Of a stretch of DNA of 64,000 bases, positions 25,807 to 32,668 are shown piece by piece. The position numbers were made by a program, and so were the translations under genes. Below the pieces are notes generated by a model. The model saw nothing but the letters and a program-made list of their open reading frames with translations, had not been told where the DNA came from and searched no databases. The DNA lies in assembly GCF_029320955.1 (NCBI RefSeq), contig NZ_CP119757.1:3658001-3722000 (forward strand). The letters run 5' to 3'. Each line of letters begins with the position of its first letter. The first letter of the stretch is position 1. The DNA is from Flavobacterium sp. YJ01. Lineage in GTDB: Bacteria; Bacteroidota; Bacteroidia; Flavobacteriales; Flavobacteriaceae.

Positions 25807-27198
25807 ATGAAAAAACACCAAATTATCTTAGCATGTACAGCAGTTTTTGCACTGCTTTTTTACAATCAGGCTCCTGGAATCAATATTTCTATATTTGGAG
25901 TAACGTTAACACTATTAATTAGTTATTTCTTTCAAGAGAAATTTGTAGACCGATCACATTTAGTTCTCGTAATGACTTCTATATTATCTTGTTTTGCTTT
26001 TGCTTGGTACGGAGATGCAGCTTCCTTTTTTTCTTTGGCTTTGTCAATTTTACTTTTACAATTCAAAACACAAGATGGAGAACTCAAAACCATACAGGTT
26101 TTTCCGTTAATAATTTTAAACGGAATTACATCTCTAGGAAGAGTTTTTATTTTTAGCCAATGGCTTCCAGAAAGAAAAATTCATAATGATTTTGCCAAGA
26201 AATTGGTTGCTTTTGTAGTAATTCCGATAATATTTTTAGGATTGTTTTTTATCGTTTATTCTTTCGGAAGCGACCATTTCTCTTCATTATTTACTGATTA
26301 TACTTTAGATATCGATATTTTTCAATTAATCTTAATCACCATACTTGGGTTTTATATTTCATTTAGCTTTTGGAATTACTGGGTTCCAGACGTTTGTTAT
26401 CAATACAATTCTAATTTGAATAATAATTTTACAAATGTTTCTGAAGTAAAAAATCAAAACACTTTTACGTTTTTAGATTTGGATTTCGAAAGAAAAAGTG
26501 GAGAAATTACGTTGTTTCTGCTAAACATTATGCTTTTGGTTTTTATCGGAACATACAACTACGAACAGTTTTTTGAAGTTGTAGAAAAAGCCAATTTAAG
26601 CTCAGATACGCATGAACGTGTAAACGCAGTAATTTTTTCAATTCTGATGGCAGTTGGAGTAATACTCTTTTATTTCAAGGGCGGATTTAATTTTGACGAG
26701 AAAGCAAAAACTTTAAAGAATTTGGCTAAAATCTGGCTTGGATTGAATGTTGTTTTAATTATAAGCGCCATTATTAAGAATTCAGAATATGTTTCTTTCT
26801 TTGGTTTAACATATAAAAGGCTTGGAGTTTACGCTTTTCTAATTTTGGCAATCATCGGGTTGATCGTTTCATTTCAAAAAATAAGCAAACAAAAAACCAA
26901 TGCATATTTGTTTAATCAAATGATTTGGTATTTCTACGGAACAATTCTTTTGTGCAGTTATGTCAATTGGGGAAATTTGATCACTAATTACAATATTTCG
27001 GTAAACAAAGGAGTGGAGCCAACTTTTTTAAGCGGATTAAATTTTAATGATGAAGCTCGAAGAGAATATTTTCTAAAAAATAATTTAGATGGAAAAGAAT
27101 CAGAACGTATAAGAGAACAATTAATCTCGTATTATCAAAACGAAAAGTTTTTAGGCAAAGCACTTTACTATGAATTTTTAAGTAAAAAAGACAAATAA
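25807..27198 (+). CDS. DUF4153/DUF4173-like polytopic membrane protein
   Basis: A 463-residue protein with roughly ten to twelve transmembrane helices: an early ALLFYNQAPGINISIFGVTL, the central HNDFAKKLVAFVVIPIIFLG, and the C-terminal DEARREYFLKNNLDGKESER that marks the cytoplasmic end. I recognise the NQAPGINISIF opening as typical of the DUF4153/DUF4173 group, whose role is unknown. It has its own operator copy and probably forms one regulon with the two preceding genes. A bidirectional terminator follows. Confidence 0.7.
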   Translation: MKKHQIILACTAVFALLFYNQAPGINISIFGVTLTLLISYFFQEKFVDRSHLVLVMTSILSCFAFAWYGDAASFFSLALSILLLQFKTQDGELKTIQVFPLIILNGITSLGRVFIFSQWLPERKIHNDFAKKLVAFVVIPIIFLGLFFIVYSFGSDHFSSLFTDYTLDIDIFQLILITILGFYISFSFWNYWVPDVCYQYNSNLNNNFTNVSEVKNQNTFTFLDLDFERKSGEITLFLLNIMLLVFIGTYNYEQFFEVVEKANLSSDTHERVNAVIFSILMAVGVILFYFKGGFNFDEKAKTLKNLAKIWLGLNVVLIISAIIKNSEYVSFFGLTYKRLGVYAFLILAIIGLIVSFQKISKQKTNAYLFNQMIWYFYGTILLCSYVNWGNLITNYNISVNKGVEPTFLSGLNFNDEARREYFLKNNLDGKESERIREQLISYYQNEKFLGKALYYEFLSKKDK

Positions 27199-27202
27199 AG
27201 AA

Positions 27203-27236
27203 AAATCCCATTCACTAAAACGAATGGGATTTGTTT
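27203..27236. terminator. bidirectional terminator, DUF4153 / rluF-like
   Basis: AAATCCCATTC (27203-27213) pairs perfectly with GAATGGGATTT (27222-27232). The A-run on the left serves the minus-strand gene and the T-rich right side serves the plus-strand gene. Confidence 0.85.
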
Positions 27237-28075
27237 TATTTATTATCGCCTCTTTTTCTAAATCGAGGATCGTTTTTAGAAATATAAGGAGTTCTTCTAC
27301 TCGGATTTACGTTTGAATTTCTGTTAGGACTTTCAACTTTGGGAAGACTCGCTTCTTCCGTTTTACTCGAAGGTTCAATTAACTGATTCAATTCTTTTAT
27401 TTCGACATCAGTTAAATCTCGGTATCTTCCAACTGGAACATCCAAAGAAATATTAATAATTCGGATACGTTTAAGCGCCGTAACTTCGTAACCTAAATAT
27501 TCCGCCATTCTTCGAATCTGACGGTTTAAACCTTGTGTCAATATGATCTTAAAAGTGTATTTGCTGATTTGCTCAACTTTACATTTTTTAGTAACAGTAT
27601 CCAAAATCGGAACACCATTTCCCATTCTCTGAATAAAACGATCTGTAATTGGTCTGTCTACAGTAACCGTATATTCTTTTTCGTGATTGTTTCTAGCGCG
27701 TAAAATCTTATTTACAATATCGCCATCATTTGTCATGAAAATTAATCCTTCACTGGCTTTATCCAATCTACCAATTGGGAAAATACGTTTTGGATAATTG
27801 ATGTAGTCTACAATGTTATTTTGAACTTCTAGATTGGTTGTACACTCAATTCCAACTGGTTTATTAAATGCCAGATAAATTGGTTTTTCGTTTTTCTCAA
27901 CGATTAATTTTCCGTCTATTCGCACTTCATCATTCGGCGAAACTTTGGTCCCCATTTCTGGTACAGCACCGTTTATAGTTACGCGCCCTTCTTCGATAAG
28001 TTTATCGGCTTCACGACGAGAACAATAACCAGTTTCTCCTATAAATTTATTAAGACGTTTTAAATTTTCTTCCAT
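27236..28075 (-). CDS. rluF: 23S rRNA pseudouridine synthase, RluF-like
   Basis: A 279-residue RsuA/RluB/RluF-type enzyme. It has an N-terminal S4 RNA-binding domain (RLNKFIGETGYCSRREADKL, about 6-65), then the catalytic domain with motif GRLDKASEG (Asp nucleophile) and GLNRQIRRMAEYLGY. KEYTVTVDRPIT and the DKASEGLIFMTNDG form point to RluF rather than RsuA. E. coli RluF modifies U2604. The C-terminal tail is disordered and Ser/Asn/Arg-rich. A TACTTTTG box sits only 4 bp before the ATG. Confidence 0.87.
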   Translation of the reverse strand: MEENLKRLNKFIGETGYCSRREADKLIEEGRVTINGAVPEMGTKVSPNDEVRIDGKLIVEKNEKPIYLAFNKPVGIECTTNLEVQNNIVDYINYPKRIFPIGRLDKASEGLIFMTNDGDIVNKILRARNNHEKEYTVTVDRPITDRFIQRMGNGVPILDTVTKKCKVEQISKYTFKIILTQGLNRQIRRMAEYLGYEVTALKRIRIINISLDVPVGRYRDLTDVEIKELNQLIEPSSKTEEASLPKVESPNRNSNVNPSRRTPYISKNDPRFRKRGDNK

Positions 28076-28079
28076 ACTG

Positions 28080-28087
28080 CAAAAGTA
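28080..28087 (-). promoter_or_regulatory. rluF promoter box next to the start codon
   Basis: Reads TACTTTTG on the minus strand and ends 4 bp before ATG. Transcription would begin at or next to the start codon, giving a leaderless message. Confidence 0.5.
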
Positions 28088-28097
28088 GGCAAAAAAA

Positions 28098-28176
28098 TGA
28101 TTTTAGATTTCAGAATTCAGATTTTAGATTTTTGTGAATAAAACTTAGAACCTTAGCAACTTAGAATCTCAGAGGC
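28098..28176. repeat. word repeats, TTAGATTT and CTTAGAA families
   Basis: 28100-28133 reiterates TTTTAGATTT and CAGAATTCAGA. 28142-28175 reads ACTTAGAACCTTAGCAACTT then AGAATCTCAG, a word block seen again at 28552-28590 and 32623-32657. It lies between two co-directional genes. Confidence 0.7.
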
Positions 28177-28180
28177 TTTT

Positions 28181-28528
28181 CTAAGAATCATGAAAAATCG
28201 AACTATCTTCAGGAGTTTCATTTCTTTCAAACATTCCATAATCGCGAACAACCGTTGCAATTCTTAAATGATAATCTTTAAAAACTTCATTTCTGCCTTT
28301 TGACTGCGCAGCGCGATGCATTTCTAGATTTCGCCATTGCTGAATACTTTCTTCATCTCTCCAAAAAGATAAAGACAGGATTTTTCCAGGATCAGCTAAA
28401 CTTTGAAATCTTTCTATCGAAATAAAACCATCAATATGGCTTAATTCGGGTTTCAGGTTTGCAGCGATATCAAGATATTCTTCTTTTTTTCCTTCGTTCG
28501 GAATGACTTCAAAAATTACGGCTATCAT
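28181..28528 (-). CDS. antibiotic biosynthesis monooxygenase (ABM) domain protein
   Basis: A 115-residue ferredoxin-like fold protein. ABM signatures are IAVIFEVIPNEGKKEEYLDI at the N-terminus, FISIERFQSLADPGKILSLS, and SFWRDEESIQQWRNLEMHRA with the conserved Trp and His. Some members are heme-degrading or quinone monooxygenases, others have no known activity; nothing here decides which. It is flanked by short word repeats on both sides. Confidence 0.85.
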   Translation of the reverse strand: MIAVIFEVIPNEGKKEEYLDIAANLKPELSHIDGFISIERFQSLADPGKILSLSFWRDEESIQQWRNLEMHRAAQSKGRNEVFKDYHLRIATVVRDYGMFERNETPEDSSIFHDS

Positions 28529-28529
28529 T

Positions 28530-28592
28530 TTAATTTTAGATTTTAGTAAAAGCTTAGAACCTTAGCAACTCAGAATCTTAGTATCTTAAAAA
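28530..28592. repeat. word repeats, TTAGATTT and CTTAGAA families
   Basis: TTTTAATTTTAGATTTTAGT is followed by GCTTAGAACCTTAGCAACTC and AGAATCTTAG. It is the same two-block arrangement as at 28098-28176, on the other side of the ABM gene, so the gene is bracketed by direct copies. Confidence 0.7.
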
Positions 28593-28593
28593 G

Positions 28594-29451
28594 TTACTTT
28601 GTGCCTTCAAAAAGAAACTCAATTACTTTATTATACAAGTCGTCATCGTGCATTCCGTGACCTAAACCGCTTGTTTCAATAAATTGGCTATTTTTCCAGT
28701 TGCTGGCTATTTTTTTTCCTTCGGCGAAAGCCACAATATTATCTGCCGTATCGTGAGCAATAAAACCAGGAATCGTAAATTGAGATGCAAATTTTTGTCC
28801 TGAAAAATCTTCTAATTTAAAGTTGAAACGATTTATAAATTTAGTTTCTAAAAGCGGAAGCATTTTCCTATTCAAACTCAACATTGCGATATAGTTGTCA
28901 ATCAAAGTTTTTAAATCAGACGGCGCTCCCAAGATAACCATTTTATTAATGCTCGTATTTGGAAATAAGTATTGATGATAAACGCAGGCGGCACCACCAA
29001 TAGAATGTCCGATAATAATTTCTGGTTGATATTTCTCTACAGCTTTATTGATGAACTCTGCATAAAGCGGAACATTAAATTCTTTCCCGCTGCTTTGTCC
29101 ATGAGCTGGAGCATCGATAGCAATAATAGTACTTCCTGATTTTTGAAGATGTGGTAAGGTTTTTTTCCAGCGTGCTGCATTGCTTTCCCAGCCGTGAACA
29201 AGAAGAATTTTGGTTTCGTTTCCTTTCCAGATATAAGTTTGGAAATGATGTTCGTTATGATGAAATGTTTCCGTTTCTGTATTTCTTAGAATCTTTGGAA
29301 GTTCTTCTTTCTTTAATCGGCCAACTCGTGGCTGGCTAAAAAGAGCATAAGAAAGTTCCATGGCTCTTTGCGGACGAACGTAACTTAAAAAGTTTATGTA
29401 TGATCCAACTGATTTTAAGGTGATGAAACGAATTCCTTTTTTAATTTTCAA
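28594..29451 (-). CDS. alpha/beta hydrolase
   Basis: A 285-residue cytoplasmic alpha/beta-hydrolase-fold enzyme. The oxyanion strand is ILLVHGWESNAARW, the nucleophile elbow GHSIGGA (catalytic Ser), a likely acid IAHDTADNIV, and the catalytic His is in GLGHGMHDD. No lid or signal peptide is obvious. Substrate unknown; esterase or lipase-like activity is the default expectation. Single gene between repeat-bearing spacers. Confidence 0.88.
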   Translation of the reverse strand: MKIKKGIRFITLKSVGSYINFLSYVRPQRAMELSYALFSQPRVGRLKKEELPKILRNTETETFHHNEHHFQTYIWKGNETKILLVHGWESNAARWKKTLPHLQKSGSTIIAIDAPAHGQSSGKEFNVPLYAEFINKAVEKYQPEIIIGHSIGGAACVYHQYLFPNTSINKMVILGAPSDLKTLIDNYIAMLSLNRKMLPLLETKFINRFNFKLEDFSGQKFASQFTIPGFIAHDTADNIVAFAEGKKIASNWKNSQFIETSGLGHGMHDDDLYNKVIEFLFEGTK

Positions 29452-29486
29452 AACTTAATTTTTTTTCTAAAGGTAAAAAAAGGTCT

Positions 29487-29573
29487 GCCACGAATTGCAC
29501 AAATTTTCACGAATTTTTTATTCACATTATTATAGGCAAAAAATAATTAGTGAAAATTTGTGCAATTCGTGGC
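29487..29573. repeat. word-hairpin repeat, CACGAATT family
   Basis: A perfect 24-bp inverted repeat: 29487-29510 (GCCACGAATTGCACAAATTT...) and 29550-29573. Same family as 42990-43055 and 46093-46203. Confidence 0.8.
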
Positions 29574-29581
29574 GAAAATAA

Positions 29582-29615
29582 AAGCAAAAAAAAAGTCCCG
29601 ATTAAATCGGGACTT
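29582..29615 (-). terminator. terminator of the nif3 / zinc-ribbon-like operon
   Basis: AAGTCCCGATT (29593-29603) pairs with AATCGGGACTT (29605-29615). The A-run at 29586-29594 gives the U-run of the minus-strand transcript. Confidence 0.85.
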
Positions 29616-29620
29616 GTTAT

Positions 29621-30400
29621 TTAGAATTTTGAGAACAATTGTTCCATTTTTTCTTTTTCTTCATCTGCAAGAGCAGTATCAACTAAAATTCTTCCAGAGT
29701 GCTCATCAGTAATGATTTTCTTTCTTGAAGCAATTTCAACCTGAGTTTGAGGCGGAATTGTAAAGAAAGATCCAGCAGAAGCTCCTCTTTCGATAGAAAC
29801 TACAGCTAATCCGTTACGAACACTGCTTCTGATTCTGTTGTAAGCAGCTAATAATCTGTCTTCGATTTGTGCAGCAAACTCAGCAGATTTCTCTGTTAAG
29901 AAAGTTTCTTCTTTCTGAGTTTCAGCCATAATAGCATCTAATTCAGATTTTTTATGTTTTAAATGAGAGCTTTTAGCATCAAGTTTTTCTTTCAAGTTAG
30001 AAATAACTTCTTTTTTGTGCTCGATTGAAGCTTTCATTTCTTTGATTTGCTTTTCAGCCAATTGAATTTCTAATTCTTGAAATTCAACTTCTTTTGTCAA
30101 AGAATTAAATTCTCTGTTGTTACGTACTGATTCTTGTTGTTTTGTGTACTTTTTGATAACCTCTTTATGCTCCTCAATAGCAATTTTCTTTGCTTTGATT
30201 TGCTCCTCAATCACTTCAAGTTCACCTTTCAGTTTCTCTGAACGAGTGCTCAAACCTGCAACTTCATCTTCTAAATCTTCAACCTCTAAAGGAAGTTCTC
30301 CTCTAACGTTTCTGATTTCGTCAATTCTAGAGTCAATAAGCTGTAAATCATATATTGCTCTTAACTTGTCCTCAACACTTAATTCTTTCGTATTCGTCAT
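29621..30400 (-). CDS. coiled-coil protein, C4 zinc-ribbon family homologue lacking the cysteines
   Basis: A 259-residue protein that is mostly a long coiled coil (about 5-185: LEDEVAGLSTRSEKLKGELE..., EELEIQ-type heptads). Its C-terminal domain aligns by eye with the C4-type zinc-ribbon (zf-RING_7/DUF164) family: VSIERGASAGSFFTIPPQTQ and IITDEHSGRILVD. In the usual family the first reads CGGC and the second CExCGR. Here all four positions are Ala/Ser/Thr, so zinc binding should be lost. It lies 3 bp after nif3, its usual neighbour. Function unknown. Confidence 0.75.
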   Translation of the reverse strand: MTNTKELSVEDKLRAIYDLQLIDSRIDEIRNVRGELPLEVEDLEDEVAGLSTRSEKLKGELEVIEEQIKAKKIAIEEHKEVIKKYTKQQESVRNNREFNSLTKEVEFQELEIQLAEKQIKEMKASIEHKKEVISNLKEKLDAKSSHLKHKKSELDAIMAETQKEETFLTEKSAEFAAQIEDRLLAAYNRIRSSVRNGLAVVSIERGASAGSFFTIPPQTQVEIASRKKIITDEHSGRILVDTALADEEKEKMEQLFSKF

Positions 30401-30403
30401 ATT

Positions 30404-31498
30404 CTATAAGTACTTAACTGGATTTGTATTTTCTTCCGATAAAATGATTGCAAAATTAAGAATTTTTTTTCGAAGATAATCAACAATATAATTTTTTGTA
30501 TAACGTTCGCTCTCAAAATGACCAATATCTGCCAAAACTAGCTTGTTTTCAGCTTCATAAAACTGATGATACTTCAAATCGGCAGTCAAAAAAGCATCGG
30601 CTCCAGCGTGAATTGCATTTTTTATAGCAAAACTTCCTGAGCCTCCAAGTACAGCTACTTTTTTTATTTTTTTTCCTAAAAAAGCAGAATGACGAATTCC
30701 GTCAGCAATCATTTTTTGTTTTACAGAAAGAAGAAAGTCTTTTTCATCCATTTCGTTTTCTAATTCTCCAATCATTCCTAAACCAATATTCTGATGGGAA
30801 TTTTCGAGATTGTAAATTTCATAAGCGACTTCTTCGTAAATATGATTTGCAAAAAGCGCTTTTAAAATTCGCGATTGCAGGTGTTTTTCAAAAACAACTT
30901 CAATTTTAATTTCCTCTCCAGTATGCAATTTTCCTTTTTCTCCAATTACAGGATTACTGTCTTCATTTCCTTGAAAAGTAAAAAAACCTTGTGTGTTGAA
31001 ACTGCAATTGTCGTAATTACCGATCTTTCCTGCACCAGCTTCAAATAATGCATTTCTAACTTTGTCTGCATTGTCTGGAACAGTAAAAGTGACTAGTTTT
31101 TGAATGAAATTATTTTTAGGAACTAATATTTTAGTATTAACTAAACCTAACGTATCGCAGAAAATTTTATTTACGCCTTGCGAATGATTGTCAAGTGCTG
31201 TATGAACTGCAAAAATCGCAATGTCGTTTTTAATTGCTTTTAAAATTGCTCGTTCTACGTAATTTTTGCCCGTGATTTTTTTAATTCCAGAAAATAATAT
31301 AGGATGAAAACAAACTACGAGATTACAATTTTTAGCAATTGCTTCATCAATTACATTTTCTAAAGCATCATGGCAGACTAAAACACCAGTGCTTTCGGTT
31401 TCAGAATCTCCAACTAAAAGTCCTACATTGTCAAAATCTTCGGCGTAAGCCAAAGGAGCCATTTCTTCAAGAACTGATATTATATTTTTGATTTTCAT
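30404..31498 (-). CDS. Nif3-like dinuclear metal-centre protein (GTP cyclohydrolase I type 2 family)
   Basis: A 364-residue protein with both Nif3 halves and the PII-like insertion of about 100 residues between them (from KLVTFTVPDNADKVRNALFE). Metal-site motifs are VCFHPILFSGIK, VHTALDNHSQGVN and LADIGHFESERY. The biochemical role is uncertain; some members have GTP cyclohydrolase activity. I choose ATG 31498 (MKIKNIISVLEEMAPLAYA); a TTG at 31514-31516 lies inside a TTTCAAG repeat. Operon with the zinc-ribbon-like gene. Confidence 0.88.
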   Translation of the reverse strand: MKIKNIISVLEEMAPLAYAEDFDNVGLLVGDSETESTGVLVCHDALENVIDEAIAKNCNLVVCFHPILFSGIKKITGKNYVERAILKAIKNDIAIFAVHTALDNHSQGVNKIFCDTLGLVNTKILVPKNNFIQKLVTFTVPDNADKVRNALFEAGAGKIGNYDNCSFNTQGFFTFQGNEDSNPVIGEKGKLHTGEEIKIEVVFEKHLQSRILKALFANHIYEEVAYEIYNLENSHQNIGLGMIGELENEMDEKDFLLSVKQKMIADGIRHSAFLGKKIKKVAVLGGSGSFAIKNAIHAGADAFLTADLKYHQFYEAENKLVLADIGHFESERYTKNYIVDYLRKKILNFAIILSEENTNPVKYL

Positions 31499-31508
31499 TT
31501 TTGAGTTT

Positions 31509-31578
31509 TGTTTCAAGTTTTATTTGTTTCAAGTTTCAGATTTTTGTTCAACGAAAACAATTAGAAGCTTGAAAGCTT
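31509..31578. repeat. word repeat, TTTCAAG family
   Basis: TTTCAAG occurs at 31511-31517 and 31528-31534, and the complement as GCTTGAAAGCTTAAAC nearby. A short, imperfect member of the family at 22217-22320, between the divergent nif3-like and lpxK genes. Confidence 0.55.
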
Positions 31579-31613
31579 AAACAAATTAACGAAAAAAATT
31601 TTACTTTCGTAAA

Positions 31614-32636
31614 ATGAACTTACTTCGAAAAATACTTTTTCCCTTCGCTATTTTATACGGATTCATTACTTCAATTCGTAATATTCTTTTTGATAAAGGA
31701 ATTTTAAAATCAACTTCATTTGATGTTCCTGTAATTGCAGTTGGAAACTTGAGCGTTGGCGGAACTGGAAAAACCCCTCAAATAGAATATTTAATTCGTT
31801 TATTGTCGGATAAATTTCAAATTGCCACTTTGAGTCGTGGATATAAAAGAAAATCTGAAGGTTTTGTTTTGGCTGACAAAAATTCTAATGCCGAAATTTT
31901 AGGCGATGAACCTTTTCAGTTTTATCAAAAATTTCCATTTGTAATGGTTGCGGTAGATGCCAATCGAACAAACGGAATTAAAAAATTACTTTCGCAACAA
32001 ATTACGCCAGAAGTTATTCTGCTGGACGATGCTTATCAACATAGAAAAGTAAAAGCTGGATTCTATATTTTATTGACTTCTTACGACGATTTATATGCAG
32101 ATGATTTTATGCTTCCGACGGGAAACCTGCGCGAAAGCAGGAGTGGAGCAGAACGAGCTAATATTGTTGTAGTTACTAAATGTCCTAAAAATGTATCTGA
32201 AGATAAGCAAGCCGAAATTAAATTGAAGCTAAAGCTGAATTATTCTCAACAGGTATTTTTTAGTTTTATAGATTACGATAATGTAATTTATGGAAAAGAT
32301 GAAAATATTGAAGTTGCCGAAATCAAATCAGAATCGAAACTTCTTTTGGCTGGAATTGCAAAACCAAAACCATTTTTTGATTATTTAAAAAATGAAAATG
32401 ACGAATGTTTAACTTTTCCAGATCATCATCATTTTTCTGATTCAGATTTAGATGCTATTTTGAATAAAGCAAATGGAAAAAAAATAATTACAACCGAAAA
32501 AGATTATGTTCGCTTAAAAGATTCAAAATTGGTTTCTCAGTTGTATTACTTACCGATAAAAAGCACTTTTATAAATGATTCTCAAGTTTTTGACACTACA
32601 ATTTTAGAGTATGTCAAGAAAAACTTAGAATCTTAG
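31614..32636 (+). CDS. lpxK: tetraacyldisaccharide 4'-kinase
   Basis: A 340-residue inner-membrane-associated kinase of lipid A synthesis that phosphorylates the 4' position of the disaccharide precursor. P-loop: VGNLSVGGTGKTPQIEYLIR (about 43-62). Others are SRGYKRKSEGF, GDEPFQFYQKFP, LLDDAYQHRKV and the TFPDHHHFSDSDL segment. Length is normal. The last codons (NLES, stop) are written by a CTTAGAA-family repeat, AACTTAGAATCTTAG. A near-consensus TACTTTCG lies 5 bp before the ATG. Confidence 0.95.
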   Translation: MNLLRKILFPFAILYGFITSIRNILFDKGILKSTSFDVPVIAVGNLSVGGTGKTPQIEYLIRLLSDKFQIATLSRGYKRKSEGFVLADKNSNAEILGDEPFQFYQKFPFVMVAVDANRTNGIKKLLSQQITPEVILLDDAYQHRKVKAGFYILLTSYDDLYADDFMLPTGNLRESRSGAERANIVVVTKCPKNVSEDKQAEIKLKLKLNYSQQVFFSFIDYDNVIYGKDENIEVAEIKSESKLLLAGIAKPKPFFDYLKNENDECLTFPDHHHFSDSDLDAILNKANGKKIITTEKDYVRLKDSKLVSQLYYLPIKSTFINDSQVFDTTILEYVKKNLES

Positions 32637-32657
32637 TAACTCAGAATCTCAGAACTT
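32623..32657. repeat. CTTAGAA-family word repeat overlapping the lpxK stop codon
   Basis: ACTTAGAATCTTAGTAACTC followed by AGAATCTCAG. It shares its word order with 28142-28175. The first 14 bases encode the C-terminus and stop of lpxK. Confidence 0.7.
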
Positions 32658-32668
32658 TAAAAAAAAAA

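Noticed and set aside
31509..31516. TTG start of the Nif3-like protein at 31514-31516
   Set aside because: The codon lies inside a TTTCAAG repeat; ATG 31498 gives the family's normal N-terminus.
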